A stretch of DNA of 33,521 bases from Azonexus sp. (GTDB lineage: Bacteria > Pseudomonadota > Gammaproteobacteria > Burkholderiales > Rhodocyclaceae). Both the position numbers and the translations under genes were made by a program. Positions 14,226 to 20,189 of this stretch are shown in pieces (position 1 is the stretch's first letter; each line of letters begins with the position of its first letter). The stretch is taken from the NCBI GenBank assembly GCA_031277255.1, contig JAITMS010000029.1, forward strand, positions 1 to 33,521, in the 5' to 3' direction. The notes under the pieces were generated by a model. That model was not told the origin of the DNA, did no database searches, and saw nothing but the letters and a program-made list of their open reading frames with translations.

Positions 14226-15550
14226 TGGCCTCAAAACTCAACCGCCTGATTGCCGCGCTTGGCCTGAAACAAGCCCATCTCGCCCGCGCCCTCGGCCTCT
14301 CCACAGGCACCTTTGCCGACCTCGTCAATCACGGGCGCTGGCCGAAGAAAAACGCCGACCTCGCCATCAACCTCGGCGACCGCCTGCGCCGCGCCGGAGC
14401 CTCTGAAACGCAGATTCGGCGGGCTTTTGATCCGCCGCCACCCTCTCCCCAACCCCTCTCCCATCAAGCCTGTCCTGAGCAAGGTCGAAGGGGGAGAGGG
14501 GCTGAAAAGAAAAACGCCCGATGCGCGAACACCGGGCGTTTCCCCGCCGCCTCTCAACTCCCCTCGCCCCTTGTGGGAGAGGGGCCGGGGGAGAGGGGGC
14601 CAGTTCCTCAATCCATCATTGAAGGAGAAGATATGTTACTCCAGAAACAAACCCTCTACGCGGCAACGCGAAAACACTTCAAGCTCGCCGCCGACCCGTT
14701 CACCAACGACATCCTTGACGCCGCCGACGTCTACCTCAGCCCGGACATTCGCTTCGTCCGCGAAACCCTCTGGCAGCACGCCCGGCACGGCGGGCTGCTG
14801 GCGCTGGTCGGCGAATCCGGCAGCGGCAAGAGCACCGTCGTCGCCGACTTCAAGGATCGGCTGGCCCGCGAAGGCAGGGATGTCCTCATCATCGAACCCT
14901 CCGTCCTCTACATGGAGGAGAACGACGCTAAGGGCAAAACCCTCAAATCGGCCAGCATCGTCGAAGCCATCATCGCCACCGCCGCCCCGTCGACGCCGCC
15001 CAGGCGCACCACCGAAGCCCGCGCCCGCCAGGTGCAGCAACTGCTCGCCGCCGGTCACCGCGCCGGACAGCGCCATGTGCTGCTGATCGAAGAAGCGCAC
15101 TGCCTGCCAACGCCGACCTTGAAGCACCTCAAACGCTTTGCCGAAATCCGCGATGGGCTGGCCCCCCTGCTTGCCATCATCCTCGTCGGCCAGCCGGAAC
15201 TCAAGCAGCGCCTGGCGGTGAACAACGCCGAAGTGCGGGAAGTCGCGCAACGCTGCGACATCGTCGAACTGCCGCCGCTCGACAGCGTGTTGGCCGACTA
15301 CCTCAAATTCAAACTGGCCCGCGTCGGGGCGGAGCTTGCCAGCGTCATCAGCCCGGAAGGTATCGAGGCGCTGCGCCAGCGGCTGACCCTCGCCCACAAA
15401 ACCGGCAGCGCCAAGACCTGGCAACTGGCCACCCAGTGGATCAGCCTCGCCTACCCGCTGGCCGTCGCCAACGCGCTCACCGCCACCATGAACCTCGCCG
15501 CCCACCTCGGCGCGCCGGTGGTGGACGCGGCCATTGTCAAGGAGGCGTGA
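14225..15550 (+). CDS. tnpB: MuB-like transposition ATPase
   Basis: 441 aa in one open frame; the ATG overlaps the tnpA stop (TGATG). Residues 1-68 are an HTH (GLKQAHLARALGLSTGTFAD), as in the N-terminus of MuB. Residues ~138-441 are an AAA+ ATPase with Walker A GESGSGKST (~196-204) and Walker B VLLIEEAH. It would bind target DNA and activate the transposase. Between the two domains lie ~65 residues of repeat-derived sequence including a terminator-like hairpin. A second ATG at 14633 with a strong ribosome-binding site (GAAGGAGAAGAT) heads the ATPase domain, so a shorter ATPase-only form is likely made too. Confidence 0.88.
   Translation: MASKLNRLIAALGLKQAHLARALGLSTGTFADLVNHGRWPKKNADLAINLGDRLRRAGASETQIRRAFDPPPPSPQPLSHQACPEQGRRGRGAEKKNARCANTGRFPAASQLPSPLVGEGPGERGPVPQSIIEGEDMLLQKQTLYAATRKHFKLAADPFTNDILDAADVYLSPDIRFVRETLWQHARHGGLLALVGESGSGKSTVVADFKDRLAREGRDVLIIEPSVLYMEENDAKGKTLKSASIVEAIIATAAPSTPPRRTTEARARQVQQLLAAGHRAGQRHVLLIEEAHCLPTPTLKHLKRFAEIRDGLAPLLAIILVGQPELKQRLAVNNAEVREVAQRCDIVELPPLDSVLADYLKFKLARVGAELASVISPEGIEALRQRLTLAHKTGSAKTWQLATQWISLAYPLAVANALTATMNLAAHLGAPVVDAAIVKEA
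14441..14501. repeat. Composite REP-like repeat in tnpB
   Basis: CCCTCTCCCC arms enclose GCCTGTCCTGAGCAAGGTCG. It is in frame between the HTH and ATPase domains and closely related to the copy at 7052-7115 with the inner module partly changed. Confidence 0.83.
14511..14545 (-). terminator. Terminator-like hairpin inside tnpB, minus-strand orientation
   Basis: AACGCCCG (14513-14520) pairs with CGGGCGTT (14533-14540) around a 12-base loop. Read on the minus strand the stem ends in GCGTTTTTC, a normal intrinsic terminator. On the plus strand it ends in only three T. It lies within the coding frame, which is unusual, and would stop antisense transcription more readily than tnpB itself. Confidence 0.5.
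14545..14605. repeat. Second REP-like repeat in tnpB
   Basis: CTCCCCTCGCCCCTTGTGGG with its closing arm GAGAGGGGCCGGGGGAGAGG. It is in frame and lies just before the internal ribosome-binding site and ATG at 14633. Confidence 0.8.
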
Positions 15551-15551
15551 A

Positions 15552-15653
15552 ATGAACCCAATCCGTTTCCTCCGGCGGCTCCGCCTCGCGCTCCGCTACT
15601 ACCGCCGCCTCGGCTTCTCGTGGCGGCTGGCCTGGATCAAGGCGGGACGGTGA
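15552..15653 (+). CDS. Very small basic protein
   Basis: 33 aa (MNPIRFLRRLRLALRYYRRL, then GFSWRLAWIKAGR), starting one base after the tnpB stop and overlapping the next start (TGATG). About a third of the residues are Arg or Lys, in an amphipathic helical pattern with Trp/Tyr. I recall similar short Arg-rich peptides at this place in other Mu-like phages, which argues that it is real. It could be a nucleic-acid- or membrane-interacting peptide; the function is unknown. Confidence 0.62.
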   Translation: MNPIRFLRRLRLALRYYRRLGFSWRLAWIKAGR

Positions 15654-16042
15654 TGGACAGCCCCTTGACCCTCACCCCCGACCCCTCTCCCGCGAGCGGG
15701 AGAGGGGAGGCAAATGCTCCCACTCTCCCACTTGTGGGAGAGAGGATAGGAGAGAGGGCTGGCCGCCGCCACCACCACGCCCCGTGGACAGTCGAGATGC
15801 GCCGCCGCCTGGTCGAGATGGTCGCCGCCGGGGCCAACGCCCGGCAAGTCGCCGCCGCCTTCGGCATCTCAACGAAGGCCGCCCAACTGCGCATCCGCAT
15901 GGACGGCGACAAGCCCGTCGCCGATCAATTCACCCGCCCCTGCCTCTGCTGCGGCAAGAAGTTCCGCTCGGTAGGCCACCACAACCGCCTCTGTCCTGCC
16001 TGTCGCCACGACGCCCAGAGCGTCAGCCCTTACGCACCGTGA
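15653..16042 (+). CDS. HTH plus zinc-finger protein with repeat-derived N-terminus
   Basis: 129 aa from the ATG at 15653 coupled to the preceding stop. Residues ~6-37 are encoded by a double REP-like repeat (Pro/Gly/Arg-rich). Residues ~42-75 form an HTH (TVEMRRRLVEMVAAGANARQ, then VAAAFGISTKAAQLRIRM). Residues ~92-118 are a four-Cys zinc ribbon (CLCCGKKF, then CPACR). It is probably a small early DNA-binding regulator. The repeat has either lengthened the N-terminus or separated the original start from the domain. Confidence 0.75.
   Translation: MDSPLTLTPDPSPASGRGEANAPTLPLVGERIGERAGRRHHHAPWTVEMRRRLVEMVAAGANARQVAAAFGISTKAAQLRIRMDGDKPVADQFTRPCLCCGKKFRSVGHHNRLCPACRHDAQSVSPYAP
15669..15759. repeat. 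Double REP-like repeat in the HTH/zinc-finger gene
   Basis: CCCCTCTCCCGCGAGCGGGA with its closing arm, then GCAAATGCTC, then CTCTCCCACTTGTGGGAGAG. It has the same paired layout as 7611-7696 in reverse orientation and is translated in frame. Confidence 0.86.
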
Positions 16043-16058
16043 AAAGGAGTTGCAAAAA

Positions 16059-16565
16059 ATGACCAAACGCAAAACCACCGCCGCCACCTTCGTCTGCCAG
16101 AGCAAAGAACAGACGATGGAAGCCATCCGCGCTCTGGGCGACGCCCAGCGCGAATTGCTCCGCATCGAAACCACCATCAACGACCAGATCGCCGCCGCCA
16201 CAGCGGCACGTAAAGAAGACATCGACGCCCTCAAGATGCGCATCGACACCCTGACCACCGGCATCCAGGGCTGGTGCGAAGCCAACCGCGCCCACTTGCT
16301 CGCAGGCGGCGGCAAGGAAGCCAACCTCATCACCGGCCTCGTCAAATGGCGGCAGCGCCCGCCCTCGGTTTCCATCCGCGCCGTCGACAAAGTGCTCGCC
16401 GCCTTGAGGAGCCTGGGCCTGACGCGCTTCATCCGCGCCCGCGAAGAACCCAACAAGGAAGCCATGCTGGCCGACCCCAGAGCCGTCTCCGGCATCGTCG
16501 GCATCAACATCGTGACCGGCGTCGAGGACTTTGTCATCGAGCCGTTTGAAGTGGAGGTGGCTTGA
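16059..16565 (+). CDS. gam: Host-nuclease inhibitor Gam
   Basis: 168 aa from the ATG at 16059, nine bases after AAAAGGAG. It is mostly helical, with the long N-terminal helix pair of Mu Gam (MEAIRALGDAQRELLRIETT) and the C-terminal TRFIRAREEPNKEAMLADPR block that is well conserved in the family. Gam dimers bind DNA ends like Ku and shield them from RecBCD-type nucleases. It stands next to RdgC, another DNA-binding protector. The stop overlaps the next start. Confidence 0.92.
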   Translation: MTKRKTTAATFVCQSKEQTMEAIRALGDAQRELLRIETTINDQIAAATAARKEDIDALKMRIDTLTTGIQGWCEANRAHLLAGGGKEANLITGLVKWRQRPPSVSIRAVDKVLAALRSLGLTRFIRAREEPNKEAMLADPRAVSGIVGINIVTGVEDFVIEPFEVEVA

Positions 16566-16720
16566 TGGACAAAGACGAGTTACTTGAAGCCGTGTACCGC
16601 TTCTTCTACGACCGGAGCCGCAGCCTGGAAGAAACCGCCGACGGACTGGAAGCCGTCATGTGTGAAATCGAGATGTTGCTCGACGCGCTTGCCGCCGATA
16701 TTCGGCGCCAGAAAGGATAG
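16565..16720 (+). CDS. Small acidic protein between gam and rdgC
   Basis: 51 aa (MDKDELLEAVYRFFYDRSRS and on to the IRRQKG end). The ATG shares a base with the gam stop (TGATG). It is acidic, probably all helical, with a Leu-rich heptad-like pattern. It lies in a chain of coupled early genes, which supports expression. No family is recognised. Confidence 0.62.
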   Translation: MDKDELLEAVYRFFYDRSRSLEETADGLEAVMCEIEMLLDALAADIRRQKG

Positions 16721-16725
16721 TCGCC

Positions 16726-17469
16726 ATGATCTTTAAAAACCTGCAAATCTACCGTCTGCGCTCGGACTATCATCTCAGCAAAGCAGACCTGACGGCCTGG
16801 CTGGAGCAGGGCCAGTTCACCCGCTGCCCGCCCGACCGGCCCGCCTCTTGCGGCTGGACGCCGCCGCGCGAGCATGGCGATCTGGTCCATGCCGTCAACG
16901 GTCACTGGCTGCTCGCCTTCGCCACCGAACAGCGCCTCCTGCCCGCGGAGACGATCAACCGCACGGTGCGCGAACTCGCTGACCGGGCTGCTGCCGATCC
17001 GGCGCTCGCCCACTACTGCCGCTGCGTCGGCGGCAAGCCGGTCATGCTGCTGCGCCCGGCCATCGCGCCCTCCGCCCTGATGGCCGCCTGGCTGACCAAG
17101 GGCGAAGGCGGGCCGGGCTTCACCATCGACCGCGACTGTGAACTGCGGGCGGCAGATGAAAAACAGGCCGTCCGCTACACCAACCAGCCGCTCACCGACG
17201 CCGCCATCGCCGACGAGATCAGGGCGCACCTCGCCACCGGCCAGATGCCCGCGCGCCTCTCGCTGACGTGGAACGACCGGATTTCGTTTACCTTGACGGA
17301 TAGCCTGGAAATCCGGCGGCTGTTCTTCATCTACCTCAGCGAGGAGATGAGCGGATTCACCGGCTCGACGGTTGAGGAAAAACTCGACTTCGACTTTTCG
17401 CTGATGGCCCACGAACTCGCCCAGTTTCTCCCGGCGCTGGTCAAGGCGCTGGGCGGGGAGGGGGTGTGA
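16726..17469 (+). CDS. rdgC: RdgC-like recombination-associated protein
   Basis: 247 aa, shorter than the ~300 aa of E. coli RdgC. The N-terminus MIFKNLQIYRLRSDYHLSKA matches the family closely, followed by GW-TPP (48-52), HAVNGHWLLAF and the C-terminal DFDFSLMAHELAQFLPALV block. RdgC is a ring-shaped DNA-binding protein that restrains RecA and can shield DNA. The missing length is in the middle and C-terminal part. In a transposing phage it may limit recombination between the many prophage copies or protect ends together with Gam. The start has GAAAGGATAG upstream. Confidence 0.9.
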   Translation: MIFKNLQIYRLRSDYHLSKADLTAWLEQGQFTRCPPDRPASCGWTPPREHGDLVHAVNGHWLLAFATEQRLLPAETINRTVRELADRAAADPALAHYCRCVGGKPVMLLRPAIAPSALMAAWLTKGEGGPGFTIDRDCELRAADEKQAVRYTNQPLTDAAIADEIRAHLATGQMPARLSLTWNDRISFTLTDSLEIRRLFFIYLSEEMSGFTGSTVEEKLDFDFSLMAHELAQFLPALVKALGGEGV

Positions 17470-17687
17470 TGAGCACCTACCAGTTATACGCTGCCGTCGC
17501 CGAGGCGCGAAATGCCACTGAAGATTATTTGTCCGCCCTCGAAACGGTCAGGCTGCGGCTTTTGGCCGCCGACGAGGGCGGCGCGGCCCGTGCATTGATG
17601 GGCGTGTTTGAGCGATATAAGGCGAGCGCGGATCGTTTTGACGAACTCGCCGAGGTGACGATGTCTATCGTCAAGGAGGTGGCGTGA
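17469..17687 (+). CDS. Hypothetical small helical protein
   Basis: 72 aa, MSTYQLYAAVAEARNATEDY onward. Stop/start overlaps of the TGATG type occur on both sides. It is helical and acidic with no Cys or membrane segment. It belongs to the coupled middle-gene run between rdgC and gemA; the role is unknown. Confidence 0.65.
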   Translation: MSTYQLYAAVAEARNATEDYLSALETVRLRLLAADEGGAARALMGVFERYKASADRFDELAEVTMSIVKEVA

Positions 17688-18025
17688 TGGCCGCCCAAGA
17701 ATTCCCGGGTCGCCACCGGGGTGTATCGAAGGCCCCGGTAGCGCCGGGGCACGAGTCGGCTCCGACCAGGGCGCATGGCGGCTCTGCGGGCGGCGTATCC
17801 GCCCAACCGCCACACCACGCGCTGCCCTCAATGGCCCAGCGTCGCGCGCTCCTGAACATTGCTGCACGCCGCCCATCCTGGTCCGGTCTGGCCGGTCGTT
17901 CCGGGCTTGTCGGCCATGCCCTCACCCTGGCCGCGCTGCGCCGCAAAGGCTGGATCACCCGCGACGACGAACTGACCGATGCTGGCAGGGCGATGGTCGA
18001 GCGGCTGACGGGGCGAGGTGTGTGA
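17687..18025 (+). CDS. Winged-helix-like small protein with an inserted hairpin segment
   Basis: 112 aa. The C-terminal part (~50-112, MAQRRALLNIAARRPSWSGL, then LTLAALRRKGWITRDDELTDAGRAMVERL) looks like a small winged helix. The N-terminal ~45 residues are low in structure and coded by sequence full of hairpins (17732-17750 and 17788-17804), like an inserted palindromic element. The next start overlaps its stop. No family is recognised. Confidence 0.65.
   Translation: MAAQEFPGRHRGVSKAPVAPGHESAPTRAHGGSAGGVSAQPPHHALPSMAQRRALLNIAARRPSWSGLAGRSGLVGHALTLAALRRKGWITRDDELTDAGRAMVERLTGRGV
17732..17804. repeat. Pair of perfect hairpins within a coding region
   Basis: GCCCCGG-tagcg-CCGGGGC (17732-17750) and GGGCGG-cgtat-CCGCCC (17788-17804). 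Both have five-base loops. They do not match the REP family elsewhere in the window, so this may be another kind of inserted element. Confidence 0.6.
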
Positions 18026-18501
18026 TGATCTACCGCGACAAACTCATCCAGCTTATCCACGTCGGCAAGCGCGATCTGGCGCTTGACGAGGACGCCTACC
18101 GCGCCCTCTTGATGAGCGCTGGGAAGCATGACTCGACCGCCAAAATGGATTTGTGGCAACTCAACAGCGTGCTCGACCGCATGAAACAGTGCGGCTTCAA
18201 GGTGCGGCACAGCGCCAGGGGCGGTAAAGGCGGCGGCAAAAAAGCGCCGCCGTCGCGTCCGCTCGACCAGGCGGCCCAGAGCAAGATGATTCGCGGCCTG
18301 TGGTTGGAACTGCATGAAGCCAAGGCGGTGAGGAACCCCTCCGAGGCGGCGCTGGCCGCCTACGTCAAGCGCCAGACCGGCGTTGAAGCCTTGCAGTGGC
18401 TCTCCTCCGAACAAGCCAGCCGGGTGATCGAGGCGCTGAAGAAGTGGCGGGCGCGAGTCTGTCCTGAGCCTTGTCGAAGGGCCAGCAAGGCGGCGACGTG
18501 A
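18025..18501 (+). CDS. gemA: GemA family regulator (DUF1018, Mu gp16)
   Basis: 158 aa from the ATG at 18025 coupled to the preceding stop. The N-terminal MIYRDKLIQLIHVGKRDLAL, DEDAYRALL and the later QSKMIRGLWLELHEAK are typical of DUF1018. In Mu, GemA alters host gene expression and DNA topology during lytic growth. The basic Gly/Lys linker (GGKGGGKKAP) is usual. The last ~16 residues (VCPEPCRRASKAAT) come from the dispersed repeat at 18456-18481, so the native C-terminus was replaced or extended. Confidence 0.88.
   Translation: MIYRDKLIQLIHVGKRDLALDEDAYRALLMSAGKHDSTAKMDLWQLNSVLDRMKQCGFKVRHSARGGKGGGKKAPPSRPLDQAAQSKMIRGLWLELHEAKAVRNPSEAALAAYVKRQTGVEALQWLSSEQASRVIEALKKWRARVCPEPCRRASKAAT
18456..18481. 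repeat. Dispersed GTCTGTCCTGAGCCTTGTCG repeat at the gemA 3' end
   Basis: Same module as in 7083-7105, reverse of the 12383 copy. It is translated as the end of GemA, and the start of the Mor-family gene lies 17 bases after it. Confidence 0.82.
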
Positions 18502-18857
18502 ATACCGAACTGCGCAGCACGGCGCTGGAACTGCTCGATGATCTGGTGAGAATCGCCGCCGAGGTGATGGTTGAAGCCTGCATCGAGGCCGATGTCGCCA
18601 GCCAGTGCGCCAACGAGATTGCCGACCGCATGTCGGCGCACTGGGGCGGTTCCAGCATTTATTTCCCGATGGGCCTCTCCCGCCAGCGCAGCAAGCGGGA
18701 TCGGGAAATCTATGCCGAATTCAATGGCCGCAATCAAAACGAGTTGGCCCGCAAACACCGGGTCTCGCTGCCCTGGATATACAAGATCATCAAGGCCGTG
18801 GGCGCGGAAGAACAGGCGAAGCGCCAGGGCGACATGTTTCAGAGGACAGAAGACTGA
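18498..18857 (+). CDS. mor: Mor-family transcription activator
   Basis: 119 aa from a GTG at 18498 overlapping the gemA stop (GTGA). An N-terminal helical dimerisation region precedes WGGSSIYFPMGL (~50-61), the beta strand typical of Mor/C. A C-terminal helix-turn-helix follows (NQNELARKHRVSLPWIYKII). Mor and C activate the middle and late promoters of Mu by binding next to the -35 region. No second activator (C) is found, so this protein may directly drive the late promoters at 7912-7930 and 19055-19073. Its last residues (QRTED) are encoded by the left arm of a GACAGAG element. Confidence 0.9.
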   Translation: MNTELRSTALELLDDLVRIAAEVMVEACIEADVASQCANEIADRMSAHWGGSSIYFPMGLSRQRSKRDREIYAEFNGRNQNELARKHRVSLPWIYKIIKAVGAEEQAKRQGDMFQRTED

Positions 18858-19040
18858 GGACAGAGGACGGATTTGTGGTCTGTCCTCTGTCCCCTGATTT
18901 GCGCGCCCAGGAGGCGCGAACGCCCCCGTCTGGCTATGTCGGGTCATCCGGCAGCGTTCGCGGCCAATGCGAACGTTCGCATGGGGGTTTTGGGGGCATT
19001 TAACCGACCACTGACTACCCCTCTGTCTTCAGTCCTCTGG
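18839..19040. repeat. GACAGAG-unit inverted element, copy 1
   Basis: The left arm (TTTCAGAGGACAGAAGACTG and on to ~18874) overlaps the end of the Mor-family gene. A first right arm follows at once (CTGTCCTCTGTCCCCTG, 18881-18897), and a second lies far downstream (CCTCTGTCTTCAGTCCTCTG, 19020-19039) and pairs with the left arm with two mismatches. Between them is unique sequence with the GCGAAC sites. Three relatives are at 21369, 29928 and 32140. Confidence 0.75.
18967..18982. promoter_or_regulatory. Perfect 16-bp palindrome, candidate activator site
   Basis: ATGCGAACGTTCGCAT. Further half-sites lie upstream: GCGAAC at 18916-18921 and GTTCGC at 18956-18961. The cluster is ~75-140 bp before the late-promoter candidate. 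It could bind an activator or host regulator. A role as RNA hairpin is possible but there is no T-run. Confidence 0.5.
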
Positions 19041-19054
19041 CGACCCCCCCAAAA

Positions 19055-19073
19055 CTTTAATCCCCGCTAATGG
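19055..19073 (+). promoter_or_regulatory. Candidate late promoter/activator site, rightward copy
   Basis: CTTTAATCCCCGCTAATGG, identical to the minus-strand sequence at 7930-7912. It ends 33 nt before the ATG at 19107, the same spacing as on the left. It heads the head-tail operon as its twin heads the lysis-packaging operon. Confidence 0.72.
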
Positions 19074-19106
19074 AAACCCGGCAGGCCGCCCGGCATTCTG
19101 GGCGGC

Positions 19107-20177
19107 ATGAACAAAGTGTCTGCGCCCCTTGTCTCCTCCGCCACGGCATCCTCCGCCGTGGCCTTGGCCGCCCTCGCCGTCGATCTGGCGGCGGCGGGCG
19201 GTGTTTCTTCCGCGCCTCCTGAATTTCGCTTGCTGCCCTGGGGCCGCTTCAAGGCGGCGGATGGTTCCGGCAGGCCGACGGAAGTTCCGGCGGGCTGGCT
19301 GCTGGAGCAAGAGGACGCGGCGCGGTTGTGCGCCGCTTTCAACGCCCGCTCCGACGCCCGCGTGATCGACTTTGAGCACCAGACCCTGAACGCCCAGAGC
19401 AACGGCCAGCCCGCGCCCGCCGCAGGCTGGATCGGCAAGCTCGAAGCCCGCGCCGATGGCCTCTACGCCGTCGGCGTCGAATGGACGGCGCGGGCGGCGG
19501 CCATGATCGCCGCCAGGGAATACCGCTACATCAGCCCGGTCTTTCCTTATGACAAAAAAACCGGGCGCGTGCTGGCCGTGCTGTTTGCCGCCCTGACCAA
19601 CCATGCCGGGCTGGATGGCCTGACTGACCTGGCCGCGCTCACCGCGCTGGCCCAACATTTTTTACCCCCTGAAAAGGAGTCTCCTGCCATGAAAGAACTG
19701 TTGAAGGCGCTCGGCCTTGCCGAGACCGCCACCGAAGCCGAGGCGCTGGCCGCGCTGGCGGCATTGAAGGCCGCGCAATCCGGCGAACTGGCCGCCTTGA
19801 AGGCAACCCCGCCCGACCCGGCGCAGTATGTGGCCATCGCCACCCTCACCGCGCTGCAAGGCGAAAAGGCTGCGCTGGCCAGCGAACTGGCGGCCCTGAA
19901 GGCCGAGCAGGTCAAGGCCGCCGTTGACGCGGTGATTGCCGATGGGCTTGCCGCCGGCAAGCTCACCCCGGCCACCGAACCGCACGCGAGGAAGCTCGCT
20001 GGCGACCTGGCCGCCTTGAAGGGCTTTATCGACGCCCAGCCGGTGGTGGTCAAGCCAGGGCAGACGCAGACCGGCGGCGTCGCCCCGGCAGGCAAGCCCG
20101 CCATGCTGGATGCCGCCCAGGCGGCGCTGTGCGCCAAGCTGGGCCTGAAGCCCGAAGATTTTCTGGCCGCCGTTTAA
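19107..20177 (+). CDS. Head maturation protease with nested scaffold (Mu gpI/gpZ)
   Basis: 356 aa. Residues ~38-190 form the Mu-like prohead protease domain (FRLLPWGRFKAADG, then RVIDFEHQTL, AGWIGKLEARADGLYA and YRYISPVFPYDK). Residues 195-356 are Ala/Leu/Lys-rich and helical, the scaffold. An in-frame ATG at 19689 (MKELLKALGLAE) follows AAAAGGAG closely, so the scaffold is probably also made alone, as gpZ is from gene I in Mu. The protease cleaves scaffold and head proteins during maturation. Confidence 0.9.
   Translation: MNKVSAPLVSSATASSAVALAALAVDLAAAGGVSSAPPEFRLLPWGRFKAADGSGRPTEVPAGWLLEQEDAARLCAAFNARSDARVIDFEHQTLNAQSNGQPAPAAGWIGKLEARADGLYAVGVEWTARAAAMIAAREYRYISPVFPYDKKTGRVLAVLFAALTNHAGLDGLTDLAALTALAQHFLPPEKESPAMKELLKALGLAETATEAEALAALAALKAAQSGELAALKATPPDPAQYVAIATLTALQGEKAALASELAALKAEQVKAAVDAVIADGLAAGKLTPATEPHARKLAGDLAALKGFIDAQPVVVKPGQTQTGGVAPAGKPAMLDAAQAALCAKLGLKPEDFLAAV
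19689..20177 (+). CDS. Internal-start scaffold protein
   Basis: 162 aa, same frame and stop as the protease gene. Its own ATG has AAAAGGAG nine bases upstream. The product (MKELLKALGLAETATEAEAL onward) is a helical scaffold rich in AALKA-type repeats. It parallels gene Z nested in I of Mu. Internal translation is inferred from the ribosome-binding site and family precedent. Confidence 0.65.
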   Translation: MKELLKALGLAETATEAEALAALAALKAAQSGELAALKATPPDPAQYVAIATLTALQGEKAALASELAALKAEQVKAAVDAVIADGLAAGKLTPATEPHARKLAGDLAALKGFIDAQPVVVKPGQTQTGGVAPAGKPAMLDAAQAALCAKLGLKPEDFLAAV

Positions 20178-20189
20178 GAGGAGAAGGCG

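Larger units (their letters stand above)
18858..19106. other. Intergenic control region before the rightward late operon
   Basis: 249 bases without a gene. In order they hold the inner arms of the repeat element, a cluster of GCGAAC/GTTCGC half-sites (18916-18980), the outer repeat arm (to 19040), the 19-bp late-promoter candidate (19055-19073) and a 33-nt leader. No Shine-Dalgarno precedes the ATG at 19107. Confidence 0.7.

Noticed and set aside
12396..14234. 612-codon open frame antisense to the transposase gene
   Set aside because: High-GC codon bias opens the antisense frame. The sense strand has a DDE transposase with the correct catalytic spacing; the antisense product has no recognisable domain.
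14225..15550. Splitting the MuB-like gene into a separate HTH gene and ATPase gene
   Set aside because: The frame is continuous and HTH plus ATPase is the family layout. The internal start at 14633 is noted but one gene is the safer call.
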